Source of the DNA: Candidatus Zixiibacteriota bacterium
GTDB lineage: Bacteria; Zixibacteria; MSB-5A5; GN15; PGXB01
NCBI GenBank assembly: GCA_016933955.1
Contig: JAFGTT010000029.1
Location: 1-37,966 of the forward strand
Length of the DNA stretch: 37,966 nt
Reading direction: 5' to 3'
The notes under the pieces were generated by a model. That model was not told the origin of the DNA. It did not search any database and worked only from the letters and a program-made list of their open reading frames with translations. This document shows, piece after piece, positions 8,158-16,914 of this stretch; positions within the stretch are counted from its first letter, which is position 1, and every line of letters starts with the position of its first letter. A program made the position numbers and the translations under genes.

Positions 8158-8640
8158 ATGAAGCCGCTCATTCTGGGTTTGGGCAATGAATTGCTGTGTG
8201 ATGACGGCATCGGAATAATAATCACGCGGAAACTGCCGGGTGCAGTGGCCGAGGCCGCCGATGTGATCCGGAGCGGTCAACATGGGGTGGCCCTGCTGGA
8301 TTTGTTTCTAGGATACCGGCAGGCTATTATTATCGATGCCATCCAGACGGGAAAACATCCTCCGGGGACGGTTCTGGAACTGATCCCCGGAGATCTCAAC
8401 AATGTTTCAAGCCCCTCCCCGCATTATACCGGTATCCCGGAATTAATCCGTATTGCCCGCGAAATGCAGCTGGATTTCCCCGATGATATCAGAATTCTCG
8501 CGGTGGAGATTGAAGACCCCCTGACGGTGGGTGGCGAACTCACCCCGGCAGTGGAAAAATCAATCGAAAAAGTAATTCCCATAATCGAATCATATTTGTA
8601 TCATTGGCGGGTAAATGAGGTCTGTGAGAAACGATGCTAA
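8158..8640 (+). CDS. hydrogenase maturation protease
   Basis: This is a nickel-dependent endopeptidase of the HycI/HybD/HyaD (M52) family that trims the C-terminus of the large subunit. The 160-residue protein begins with ILGLGNELLCDDGIG, the family's LGxGNxLxxDDGxG signature, with the metal-binding acidic residue in the first part. A second acidic site lies in IIIDAIQTG. It starts 3 nt after the mvhA stop, so the likely target is MvhA with its 26-residue tail. Which gene symbol to use cannot be told from sequence alone. Confidence 0.88.
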   Translation: MKPLILGLGNELLCDDGIGIIITRKLPGAVAEAADVIRSGQHGVALLDLFLGYRQAIIIDAIQTGKHPPGTVLELIPGDLNNVSSPSPHYTGIPELIRIAREMQLDFPDDIRILAVEIEDPLTVGGELTPAVEKSIEKVIPIIESYLYHWRVNEVCEKRC

Positions 8641-8663
8641 CATGGGTTGTCCGGGATTGAAAT

Positions 8664-9002
8664 ATGCATGAACTGCAGATTGCCGGCGAGGTGATAAAAA
8701 TCGCCAGGGCCGAAATGAAACGGCGACGTCTGACACGCATTTCCGAAATCGGTCTGGCCGTGGGCGCTCTGGCCGCGGTCGATCCCGATGCCCTGGCCTT
8801 CAGCTTCGAGGCTTCGGTGGTCGATACTCCTCTGGCCGGAAGTCGGTTGCATATTGATTTTATCCCGGTTGAGGGAACCTGCCGAAACTGCCGACGGGAT
8901 TTCAAGGTGTCGGATTATGTTTTTATCTGTCCCCACTGCGGATCCGGTGATATCCTGGTCCGGAGAGGTGAAGAACTTGACGTAACTTATATATTGGCCT
9001 AA
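8664..9002 (+). CDS. hypA: hydrogenase nickel incorporation protein HypA
   Basis: HypA delivers nickel to the hydrogenase large subunit together with HypB. The 112-residue protein begins MHELQIAGEV, preserving the MHE nickel-binding N-terminus, and ends with a zinc-ribbon: CRNC near residue 73 and CPHC about 18 residues later. Length is normal for the family (about 113-118). It lies 23 nt after the protease gene and directly before hypB. Only hypA and hypB are present here; hypC, hypD, hypE and hypF, needed for the Fe(CN)2CO group, must be elsewhere. Confidence 0.93.
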   Translation: MHELQIAGEVIKIARAEMKRRRLTRISEIGLAVGALAAVDPDALAFSFEASVVDTPLAGSRLHIDFIPVEGTCRNCRRDFKVSDYVFICPHCGSGDILVRRGEELDVTYILA

Positions 9003-9030
9003 GGAGTTGTGTAATGTTGGAGAATTCCTG

Positions 9031-9696
9031 ATGAGTAATAAAATCACCGTTGAAAAAAAAGTCCTGTCCGAAAATGACCGTCTGGCGGCCCAGATCCGGG
9101 CCAGGCTGGACAAGGAGAAAATCGTCACCCTTAATCTGGTCAGTTCCCCCGGATCGGGCAAAACTTCACTACTTGAACAGACATTGAAAAATCTCGGGGA
9201 TAAAATACCGATGGCGTTAATTGCCGGTGATGTTCAAACCGATAATGATGCCCGGCGGTTGACCGAGGCCGGCGGGCAGATCGTCCGGCCTATAATCACC
9301 GGCGGGGCCTGCCATCTCGATGCCCGGATGGTTCTGGCGGTCCTTGATGAACTTGATTTCAAAGGTGTCGATATTCTTTTTATCGAAAACGTCGGTAACC
9401 TGGTTTGTCCGTCGAGTTATGACCTGGGGGAAGATATGAAGGTTGTTCTTATCAGCACCACCGAGGGCGATGACAAACCGCTTAAATATCCTTCAATGTT
9501 CCGACGTTCCTCAACCCTGGTCATCAACAAAACCGATTTGCTGGGGCTGTCGGATTTTAATCTGGAACGGGTCCGGCAAAATGCGCTGAGTATTAACAGC
9601 GCCCTGGATATTTTCGAAATTTCCTGTAGAACCGGTCAGGGATTGGAGTTCTGGTTCCAATGGCTGGGCAAACTGGTAAAAGAGAAGAAAAAATAA
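9031..9696 (+). CDS. hypB: hydrogenase nickel incorporation GTPase HypB
   Basis: HypB is the GTPase that drives nickel insertion. P-loop SSPGSGKTS is near residue 45 of the chain, the metal/switch segment GGACHLDARM follows, then IENVGNLVCP and the guanine motif NKTD. It lacks the long His-rich N-terminal stretch found in some HypB proteins, so it probably does not store nickel. I chose ATG 9031 (221 residues), preceded by GGAG with about 7-nt spacing; an in-frame TTG at 9007 would add eight residues but has its ribosome site immediately adjacent. Located 28 nt after hypA. Confidence 0.93.
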   Translation: MSNKITVEKKVLSENDRLAAQIRARLDKEKIVTLNLVSSPGSGKTSLLEQTLKNLGDKIPMALIAGDVQTDNDARRLTEAGGQIVRPIITGGACHLDARMVLAVLDELDFKGVDILFIENVGNLVCPSSYDLGEDMKVVLISTTEGDDKPLKYPSMFRRSSTLVINKTDLLGLSDFNLERVRQNALSINSALDIFEISCRTGQGLEFWFQWLGKLVKEKKK

Positions 9697-9721
9697 TATA
9701 TTAAGGTATTGTTGAAATATT

Positions 9722-10384
9722 ATGGTTATGCGCACTTTTACATACAAGGGGAAAAGTTACCAGGTTGATTACTATGGTTTTCTGTTGAAACCGGATGAAT
9801 GGGATGAAAATTTCGCCGAGGGTATGGCCCCTTATGCCGGGATTGAGAACGGCTTGACCGACGATCACTGGCGGGTTATCCGCTTTATTCGTAATACCTT
9901 CGAGCAGATCAACAAATGTCCTCTGGTGTATATTGCCTGCAAGAAAAATGATCTTGGGCTCGGTGACCTGAAACGGCTCTTTCCCTCCGGTTATCTGCGG
10001 GGGGCCTGCAAACTGTCCGGTGTGACCTACCGCGAGGGACATTTTCAAGAATTCTGGATTGAAGAACATATCGTTCATCATACCCGGATTTACGATAGAA
10101 AAAAATACGAAACCGATGCCCTGGGTTTCCTGATCAACCCCGGCGACTGGGATGAAAACTTCGCTATCCATAAAGCCAGTGAGCTGAAAATGCCGGATTT
10201 ACTGACTTCCAGACACTGGGATATAATCTACTACCTGCGACGCCAATTCGAGGTTTATAAAGAGATTCCGACGGTTTATCAGACCTGTGAAGACAATAAT
10301 CTGAGTCTGGAAGAACTGGAAAGGCTTTTCCCCGACGGTTACCATCGGGGGGCAGTTAAAATCTCCGGACTTCATGTCCGCTGA
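9722..10384 (+). CDS. tandem DsrC/TusE-like protein
   Basis: The 220-residue protein is two DsrC-like domains in a row. Repeat 1 (about 5-105) and repeat 2 (about 121-220) each show D-x2-GFL-x2-P-x-(E/D)-WDENFA, then a helix with (D/R)HW-x-(I/V)I, and the end motif LFP-x-GY-x-RGA-x-K-x-SG. DsrC proteins carry sulfur or form disulfides and dock to HdrB/DsrK-type subunits. DsrC has a penultimate Cys in the flexible C-terminal arm (CysA) and one about 11 residues earlier (CysB). Here repeat 1 keeps CysB (Cys96, GACKLSG), repeat 2 has Val212 instead, and neither has the C-terminal arm or CysA. Other Cys are 66, 73 and 189. It starts 25 nt after hypB, so probably belongs to the Hdr/Mvh operon; the ribosome site is weak. 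It could be a redox or scaffold partner of HdrB. Confidence 0.75.
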   Translation: MVMRTFTYKGKSYQVDYYGFLLKPDEWDENFAEGMAPYAGIENGLTDDHWRVIRFIRNTFEQINKCPLVYIACKKNDLGLGDLKRLFPSGYLRGACKLSGVTYREGHFQEFWIEEHIVHHTRIYDRKKYETDALGFLINPGDWDENFAIHKASELKMPDLLTSRHWDIIYYLRRQFEVYKEIPTVYQTCEDNNLSLEELERLFPDGYHRGAVKISGLHVR

Positions 10385-10605
10385 GAAATACTTTCGCCTT
10401 CAGCATTCCGGGTCGAGAATAATCCGCAAACTGTTTCAGGCCTTGATCTTATATTAATCCCGGAGTGTCGGATGCTGGCTAATGATGATCCCTGATTTTG
10501 GCTTTTTACCACGAAATATCCCCTATTCAAGAAAATTCTCACAAAATATCAAAGCCACATACCATATCTGCCGACAAACAGAATGATCATTTGGAGTAAT
10601 TTCGC

Positions 10606-11472
10606 ATGAAGGTCATCGATCAGGTCGTTGCAAAAATATCACTTTTCCCCGCCCTGCCGACTATGGTTCATAAGCTGTTGGGCATAATCAATGATCCCGA
10701 ATCAAAGTCGACCGATATTGTCAATATTATTCAGCACGATCCGGCCCTGTCGGCCAATGTTCTTAAAACCGCCAATTCCGCTTACCTGGGATTCGCCAAT
10801 CCGGTCAATTCTATCGGGGATGCCAGCTTTCGGATCGGGACAAAAAAAATATACCAGATAGCAATTTCCTCGCTGATGCATTCGTCCGTTAATAAACCTG
10901 CCCGGGGATATGAGATGAAAGCGGAGGATATCTGGAAACATTCCACGGCCGTTTCCATTACGGCCGACAACCTTTGCCATCTGCTTGATATTCACGATAA
11001 TGGTTCGATTTTCACGGCCGCCCTGATACATGATATCGGCAAGATTGCCCTGGAAAAATATGTTGATGAAAACTCCGACCAGATAATGAATTTTGTCGAA
11101 CGCGAAAACCTGTCATTCGGTCAGGCAGAAAACAAATCTCTGGGTATTGATCATGCCGAAGTAGGAGCGCAAATTGCGGCTAAATGGAATTTCCCCGAAG
11201 AAATCGTCGACATAATCCGTTGGCATCATGATCCCAACAGTGCGCCTGTTATATCTGTCGGTATCGATATTGTCCATCTGGCCGATGCCATTTGTTTAAT
11301 GCAGGGTATCGGGGTGGGCAAAGACGGCCTTCATTACTATTATAATATCGATTCCATAGAACGTCTGAAACTGAATGATGATATCGTTGAAATCGCCCTG
11401 TCGCGACTAACCGAAGAATTGGAAAACATCGAGGAATTATATGCCGGTCAAAAAAGCGAAACCCCGGCCTGA
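10606..11472 (+). CDS. HDOD domain protein
   Basis: HDOD proteins are regulators related to HD phosphohydrolases, often found in signalling and motility control. The 288-residue protein matches the domain over almost its whole length: FPALPTMVHKLLGIINDP at the start, DPALSANVLKTANSA, then the HD-like segment ALIHDIGKIALEKY and IIRWHHDP later. A His-Asp pair is kept, so residual hydrolase activity cannot be excluded. No receiver, GGDEF or EAL domain is attached. The gene stands alone between the hydrogenase operon (221-nt gap, no clear promoter) and the two-component genes. GGAG about 9 nt before ATG 10606. Its target is not apparent. Confidence 0.85.
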   Translation: MKVIDQVVAKISLFPALPTMVHKLLGIINDPESKSTDIVNIIQHDPALSANVLKTANSAYLGFANPVNSIGDASFRIGTKKIYQIAISSLMHSSVNKPARGYEMKAEDIWKHSTAVSITADNLCHLLDIHDNGSIFTAALIHDIGKIALEKYVDENSDQIMNFVERENLSFGQAENKSLGIDHAEVGAQIAAKWNFPEEIVDIIRWHHDPNSAPVISVGIDIVHLADAICLMQGIGVGKDGLHYYYNIDSIERLKLNDDIVEIALSRLTEELENIEELYAGQKSETPA

Positions 11473-11753
11473 TTCCCCTTGAAATTTCAATAAATCCAAA
11501 GTTCCCTGTTCATTTTTATTGCCGAATCATTCCGATTTTCAAGTGCGGGCATGCCATTAACTTACCATGCGCAGAACCTTGAAATTCTGGAAAATTGGCT
11601 TATCCTGTGACAATTCCGTGACATAAGACGTATAGAATAAAATATATATATGTCGGATATTGGATTGGATCGGATAATAATATGCTTATAGTATTGTTTG
11701 ACAGGCAGATTGCTGACTATGACAGCGCTTTATAAAAATCTCCGGAGACTGTT
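11473..11753 (+). other. intergenic region before sensor kinase
   Basis: 281 nt without a gene. It contains a 12-bp perfect palindrome TTGAAATTTCAA (11479-11490) shortly after the HDOD stop, and an AT-rich stretch. A weak promoter is possible: GTGACA (11607-11612), 18 nt, TATAGA (11631-11636). A TTGACA at 11698-11703 has no -10 at the right distance. Confidence 0.3.
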
Positions 11754-12764
11754 TTGAAAACCGTCCGGAACGCAAATCCGGGGCGGATGGCCCTTGTTAT
11801 TTTTATTGGACTGGTCGTTTTCTGCCTGGCTCAACTGACCTGGTGGATTGTCTTTCAGATCGAGAATAACAGGGATCTCAAACAGGCCCGGATTGAATTG
11901 CTCCGAATGACAACCGGGAACCCCGACCAAATACCGTCCCCGCTACTGGAACAGATTGAAAGGGAAGCCCGCGGACGGGTGGTAATGTTTGTCTCCGAGG
12001 GAACCTTTTTCATGCTGATCGTTCTGCTGGGCGCTTATCTTATCTATCGTTCTCTTTTGATCTCCGAGGATTTGAAAGCCCGCCAGCGGAATTTCATCGA
12101 AGGCGTAACCCATGAATTTCGCACCCCGTTGACCTCGCTGAAATTGTACCTTGAAACGCTCCAGTCAGGAAATCTCGAAGCCGGTAAAGTCGCCGAGTTG
12201 TATCCGAAAATGCTTGATGACTGCGATCATCTGGATAATCTGATCGATAATGTTCTCGAGGCGGGTCATTTCGGCAAAGGGCCGTTGCGGCTGGAATTAA
12301 GCCGGACCGATCTTTACGAAGATCTAAATGAGTATCTTGATGGTCTGGAACCGCTTGTTAAACGCTATGGCGGGGAACTGAGGCAAAAGCTTGAAAAAAA
12401 TATTATGGCTCAAACCGAATACCAGTCACTTGGTCGGGCTGTCCGCATTCTGGTGGATAACGCCCTTAAGTACTCTCCGCCCGACCGTAAAGTAGTCGAA
12501 GTAGAATTGTCCAGTCTTGGCGGTAAGGCTGTTATCAAGGTCGCCGATCAGGGGATCGGTATCCCCGACGGTGAAAAAAGACGAATATTCGAGCGGTTCT
12601 ACCGGGTTAACAATCCCGATTCACCCAATCCCAGGGGAACCGGACTGGGGCTTTACTTGTTGAGTCAGATTGTGGAAGCGCATCATGGCGAAGTGGATGT
12701 GGCTTCCGGTAGCTCCGGCCGGGGAACGACGTTCACTATCAGGATTCCATTGGCGGAACGATGA
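11754..12764 (+). CDS. two-component sensor histidine kinase
   Basis: This is a membrane sensor kinase, 336 residues, with two transmembrane helices (about 12-34 and 76-99) enclosing only a ~40-residue external loop, too small for a usual ligand domain. The cytoplasmic part has HisKA with the phospho-acceptor His120 (GVTHEFRTPLTS), and a HATPase with VDNALKYSPP, VADQGIGIP and GTGLGLYL. No clear HAMP domain is seen. Start is TTG 11754, with CGGAGA about 7 nt upstream; no better start exists nearby. It overlaps the response regulator by 4 nt, and that gene overlaps the haem genes, so the pair is likely to sense something related to haem, redox or envelope state (inference). Confidence 0.85.
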   Translation: MKTVRNANPGRMALVIFIGLVVFCLAQLTWWIVFQIENNRDLKQARIELLRMTTGNPDQIPSPLLEQIEREARGRVVMFVSEGTFFMLIVLLGAYLIYRSLLISEDLKARQRNFIEGVTHEFRTPLTSLKLYLETLQSGNLEAGKVAELYPKMLDDCDHLDNLIDNVLEAGHFGKGPLRLELSRTDLYEDLNEYLDGLEPLVKRYGGELRQKLEKNIMAQTEYQSLGRAVRILVDNALKYSPPDRKVVEVELSSLGGKAVIKVADQGIGIPDGEKRRIFERFYRVNNPDSPNPRGTGLGLYLLSQIVEAHHGEVDVASGSSGRGTTFTIRIPLAER

Positions 12765-13477
12765 AGAAAAAAATTTTGATTGTTGAGGATGATGAACATA
12801 TCGCCGAGGGATTACGGCTTAATCTGGAAGCCCGGGGCTATGATACAGTGATAGCCGCCGATGGCCTGGCGGCTCTCCATTTCTGGCGAAATGAAGGCTT
12901 TGACCTGATTATTCTGGATATCATGTTACCCGGTAAAGACGGCCTTGATGTCTGCCGGACGATCAGGAGAGAAGCCGGACGAGTCCCGATTTTATTTCTG
13001 ACCGCCCGGGATCGAGAGGATGATCGGATTGCTGGGCTGGCGGCTGGGGGCGATGATTACCTGTCCAAGCCCTTTAATCTTGAGGAATTGATCCTGAGAA
13101 TCGCGGCCATGTTTAGACGTCAGGTTTGGTACGGCACGACCAGCTTGGAAAATAATCGAATTGAATTCGGCAGCTGTGCTGTGGATTTCGCATCATACAG
13201 GGCCAGAGGAGTGCATGGAAACACCGAACTTTCGCAGAAGGAATGCATGATAATGAAATTTCTGGCCGAACATGCCGGTGATGTCGTCACCCGCGATATG
13301 ATTCTCGATGCCATCTGGGGATATAACGTTTTCCCATCAAGTCGGACAGTGGATAATTTTATCGTCAGGTTGAGAAAAACTTTCGAAACCGATCCATCTC
13401 GACCGCGCTATCTGCACACCGTCCGTGGAGTCGGCTACCGTTTTACACCTGAGGGGGCTGGTAATGTCCAGTCATGA
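12761..13477 (+). CDS. OmpR/PhoB-family response regulator
   Basis: The receiver domain (1-120) has the acidic pair ED-D at 9-11, phosphorylation site Asp53 (ILDIMLPGKDG), Thr in FLTARD, and Lys in SKPFN. A winged-helix DNA-binding domain follows (about 140-238, ending VRGVGYRF). It is 238 residues, complete. It is coupled to the sensor kinase by a 4-nt overlap, and its last 14 nt overlap the start of the HemE-HemN gene, so the regulator and haem genes must share a transcript. Whether it controls its own operon is inference. Confidence 0.9.
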   Translation: MKKKILIVEDDEHIAEGLRLNLEARGYDTVIAADGLAALHFWRNEGFDLIILDIMLPGKDGLDVCRTIRREAGRVPILFLTARDREDDRIAGLAAGGDDYLSKPFNLEELILRIAAMFRRQVWYGTTSLENNRIEFGSCAVDFASYRARGVHGNTELSQKECMIMKFLAEHAGDVVTRDMILDAIWGYNVFPSSRTVDNFIVRLRKTFETDPSRPRYLHTVRGVGYRFTPEGAGNVQS

Positions 13478-15875
13478 TTTCATCGAAGCCGCCTATGGCC
13501 GGGTACATAAACGAGTCCCTATCTGGATCATGCGTCAGGCCGGCAGATATCTGCCTCAATACCAGGAAATAAAAAAAAATCATACTTTCTGGGAAATATG
13601 CCGCTCGCCGGAACTGATTGCCGAGGTGACGGCTCAGCCGGTGGAAATTTTGGGTATGGATGCGGCTATTTTGTTTTCGGATATATTGATTCCGCTGGAA
13701 CCGCTGGGGCTTAATGTTGATTTCACTGAAAAGGGCCCCCGACTTCACCCGACTATTGTCTCCCCGGATGATGTTGACCGCCTGAGACTCTATGACCCTG
13801 CTGCCGAACTGGATTATATTCTAAAGGGAATCGAAAGGACACGGAAACGACTGAACGGCTCGGTGCCGCTGATCGGTTTCTGCGGATCGCCGTTCACCAT
13901 GGCCTATTACGCGGTCGAGGGCAAAAGCTCTCCGGCTGACAATGAAATCAAACCGTTTATATTCAGATATCCCCGGGCGGCAGAGAAACTTCTTGACCTT
14001 CTGGCCGAATTGATCGGTCAATATCTCAGGGCTCAGATTCAGGCCGGGGTCCAGGCCGTACAATTATTCGACAGCCGTGGCGGGATTCTCTCTCAGGATG
14101 ATTATGCCCGGTTTTCACTGCCTTTCATAAAACGAGTATTTGATATCTGCCGAACCGAAGGAGTCCCCAGAATATTTTATGTTAACAACAGCAGGCCGTA
14201 TCTTAAACAGCTGGCCGATCTTGATTGTGAGGTTGTTGGTGTCGATTGGCGAACCGATCTTAACGAGGCCCTTGATGTCCTGAGGAGTAAAACGGTGCAG
14301 GGTAATCTTGATCCTCATATGCTCTATGCTCCCCCTGATGAACTGCGGGAGCAGACCCTGAAAATTCTCGATAAGACCAGGCACACTGACCGGTTTATTT
14401 TTAATCTCGGACACGGTATCACACCACAGACCCCGGTCGAGAATGTCCGCCTGCTGGTGGAAACCGTCCATGCTTATCGGGGCAATTTGGCCGCGTCCGG
14501 CGGTAATGTCAGCCGCCTGTTACTCTATAAGTACGATCGTCCCGGCCCGCGATATACCAGCTATCCCACCGCTCCGGAATGGACCGAGGAATATTCGGTT
14601 TCCGATTATAAGGCGGATCTGGAAACCGCGTCGAATAATCCGGAGCCGCTTTCAATGTATATCCACATACCCTTTTGCCGTTCCCGTTGTTTTTACTGCG
14701 GCTGTAATACCGTGGTCAGCCGCGACCCGGAGCGACCCGAGCAGTATCTCAATCTGGTGGACTGCGAGATCAGCAGGGTGGCCGGATTGCTTGACCGACG
14801 TAATCACCTTCAACAACTTCACTGGGGTGGCGGAACACCGACTTATCTGGCCGAACAACAGATCGCCCGGCTTTTTGAATCAATCACCAAACGGTTTTCA
14901 ACGGGATCCGGGGCCGAACTGGCAATAGAAGTCGATCCCCGGGTGACCACAACCGCCCAGATTGATCTGCTCGAAACGCTGGGATTTAACCGGATTTCTT
15001 TCGGTGTCCAGGATTTCACTTCTCGGGTTCAGCAGGCTATCGGTCGGGGGCAGACTCAGGCTCAAACCGTCGCTCTGTACGATTATTGCCGTAAGAAAGG
15101 ATTTAACGGTATTAATGTTGATCTGATTTACGGTCTGCCTTATCAAACGGTGGAGGATTTTTCCCGGACGATTTCACAGGTGATAGAAATGGGAGTTGAT
15201 CGGGTGGCGGTTTACAGCTTTGCCTTTCTTCCAACCGTTAAAACGCATCAACGTAAAATCGAGGAGACCAGTCTGCCCGGAGCTGATCTCAAATACGATC
15301 TCTTTGCCACCGCCGTAGAGCTTTTTCTGGCGGCAGGTTATATCCAGATCGGAATGGATCATTTCGCCCGACCCGATGACGAACTGGCGCGGGCCCTGGC
15401 CGATGGAACCCTGCATCGTAATTTCATGGGCTATACACCTCGAAAAACCACCGATATGGTCGGAATCGGGATGTCGGCGATCAGTGAATTAAGCGGCAGC
15501 TTCGCCCAGAATTATTCCGGTCTTGATAGTTACACTGAGGTAATCAGACATGATGGCCTGGCCACGTATCGCGGATGCCGTTTAAGCCGGGATGATCATA
15601 TCCGCCGCTGGAGTATTCTCTCGTTGATGTGTAATTTCCGTCTGGATTATAACGAACTGCAGAACAAATTCGGGGTTGCTTTCTCGGATTATTTCCCGAT
15701 TGAAAATAATGAACTTTCGGAGTTTATTGATGACGGTCTTCTGGAAAGAGATAAATCCGGGATAAAGATTACGCCCCGGGGACGGGTTTTTGTCCGAAAT
15801 ATCGCCATGATTTTCGACGCCTATTTGCGTCAGAAAAACCACGATAGAAAAGTGCAGTTTTCCCGGACCATATAG
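13464..15875 (+). CDS. HemE-HemN fusion, decarboxylase plus coprogen dehydrogenase
   Basis: This is one continuous 803-residue frame containing two haem enzymes. Residues 1-340 are uroporphyrinogen III decarboxylase (HemE): IMRQAGRYLPQY near 22, DAAILFSDIL, GFCGSPFTM, and the C-terminal GNLDP and FNLGHGI motifs. Residues ~350-803 are oxygen-independent coproporphyrinogen III dehydrogenase (HemN): the true HemN N-terminus YDRPGPRYTSYPTAP, and the radical-SAM site Cys405/409/412 plus Cys414 (HIPFCRSRCFYCGCN), then the GGGTPTYL SAM motif. Both halves are full length, so the fusion would perform two successive steps, uroporphyrinogen to protoporphyrinogen IX. The linker is only about 10 residues. 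ATG 13464 is preferred (GAGGGGG upstream, 14-nt overlap with the regulator); in-frame codons to 13425 are inside the regulator gene. Confidence 0.9.
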   Translation: MSSHDFIEAAYGRVHKRVPIWIMRQAGRYLPQYQEIKKNHTFWEICRSPELIAEVTAQPVEILGMDAAILFSDILIPLEPLGLNVDFTEKGPRLHPTIVSPDDVDRLRLYDPAAELDYILKGIERTRKRLNGSVPLIGFCGSPFTMAYYAVEGKSSPADNEIKPFIFRYPRAAEKLLDLLAELIGQYLRAQIQAGVQAVQLFDSRGGILSQDDYARFSLPFIKRVFDICRTEGVPRIFYVNNSRPYLKQLADLDCEVVGVDWRTDLNEALDVLRSKTVQGNLDPHMLYAPPDELREQTLKILDKTRHTDRFIFNLGHGITPQTPVENVRLLVETVHAYRGNLAASGGNVSRLLLYKYDRPGPRYTSYPTAPEWTEEYSVSDYKADLETASNNPEPLSMYIHIPFCRSRCFYCGCNTVVSRDPERPEQYLNLVDCEISRVAGLLDRRNHLQQLHWGGGTPTYLAEQQIARLFESITKRFSTGSGAELAIEVDPRVTTTAQIDLLETLGFNRISFGVQDFTSRVQQAIGRGQTQAQTVALYDYCRKKGFNGINVDLIYGLPYQTVEDFSRTISQVIEMGVDRVAVYSFAFLPTVKTHQRKIEETSLPGADLKYDLFATAVELFLAAGYIQIGMDHFARPDDELARALADGTLHRNFMGYTPRKTTDMVGIGMSAISELSGSFAQNYSGLDSYTEVIRHDGLATYRGCRLSRDDHIRRWSILSLMCNFRLDYNELQNKFGVAFSDYFPIENNELSEFIDDGLLERDKSGIKITPRGRVFVRNIAMIFDAYLRQKNHDRKVQFSRTI

Positions 15876-15888
15876 GAATTATTGGATC

Positions 15889-16914
15889 ATGGTTGCTTCT
15901 ACCACAAATTTCCGCCGTCTTGTAAACAATCTCCCGACTGATTTCGATCCGGTTGCCGATTGCTGGGGATTACTCTTTCTCAACATGGGTGGTCCGGAGG
16001 CACTCGAAGATATCGAGCCATATCTTTATAATATTTTTTCCGATGCTTCGATCATTCGATTACCGTTATCCTTTATCCTGCAAAAATCGCTGGCCCGTCT
16101 GATTGCATCCCGTCGGACCCCCGGAGTTCGGGAACATTATCGGCTCATCGGGGGCGGCTCACCTCTTCTGAAATGGTCACGGAAGGTCGCCGATGATATC
16201 GAAAAAAATTTACGACAGTATTATCCGAATATGATCAGTCTGGTCGGAATGCGTTATTCCCCGCCATTTATCGGAGAAGCTATGGATAAAGCCAATGCCG
16301 CCGGGTGCCGCCATCTCATGGTGGTTCCTTTTTATCCTCATTACAGCCTTGTCACCACCGGCACTGCCCTGATGGAAATTAATCGCTGGTTGAGTAGTAA
16401 TAGCGCCAAATTATCCGCTTCGGTTATTTCTGACTGGCACGATTGCCCCGGTTATATAGAACTGTTAAAAGTCAAAATCAGTGAAGCAATGAATAAGGTA
16501 GAAAATCCCGATATGGCCCGGCTGGTTTTCTCGGCTCATTCTTTACCTCTGAAAATAGTCAAATCCGGTGATCCCTATGTTGATCAGGTCCGCCGGACGG
16601 TTTCGCTGGCCGGGGAAGGATATGATTATATTCTCGGCTTTCAATCCCGTTCTGGTCCGGTTAAGTGGCAGGGACCGGAAACAGTCGAAATAGTCGATAA
16701 ACTTGGCCGCGAGGGTGTCCGGGAAATCGTAATTGTCCCGATCAGTTTCGTCTCCGATCATATCGAAACCCTCTATGAAATTGATATCGAGATGAAAGAA
16801 TTAGCTCTTCGGGCCGGAATCAAGAGCCTTATCCGGACAGAATCATTCAACGATGATCCTCGCTTCATCTCATTTTTATCGGAAATGATTTCCCGGAGAT
16901 TGGAAAGCATATGA
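15889..16914 (+). CDS. hemH: ferrochelatase
   Basis: This inserts Fe2+ into protoporphyrin IX (or coproporphyrin III in the alternative pathway). The 341-residue protein starts GLLFLNMGGPE and has the catalytic His in SAHSLPLKIV. The family signature is FQSRSGPVKWQGPET, and the conserved acidic site lies in SDHIETLYEID. No C-terminal membrane anchor or [2Fe-2S] cluster is seen. It begins 13 nt after the HemE-HemN stop and ends in an ATGA overlap with the oxidase gene. Sequence alone does not tell whether the true substrate is proto- or coproporphyrin. Confidence 0.93.
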   Translation: MVASTTNFRRLVNNLPTDFDPVADCWGLLFLNMGGPEALEDIEPYLYNIFSDASIIRLPLSFILQKSLARLIASRRTPGVREHYRLIGGGSPLLKWSRKVADDIEKNLRQYYPNMISLVGMRYSPPFIGEAMDKANAAGCRHLMVVPFYPHYSLVTTGTALMEINRWLSSNSAKLSASVISDWHDCPGYIELLKVKISEAMNKVENPDMARLVFSAHSLPLKIVKSGDPYVDQVRRTVSLAGEGYDYILGFQSRSGPVKWQGPETVEIVDKLGREGVREIVIVPISFVSDHIETLYEIDIEMKELALRAGIKSLIRTESFNDDPRFISFLSEMISRRLESI

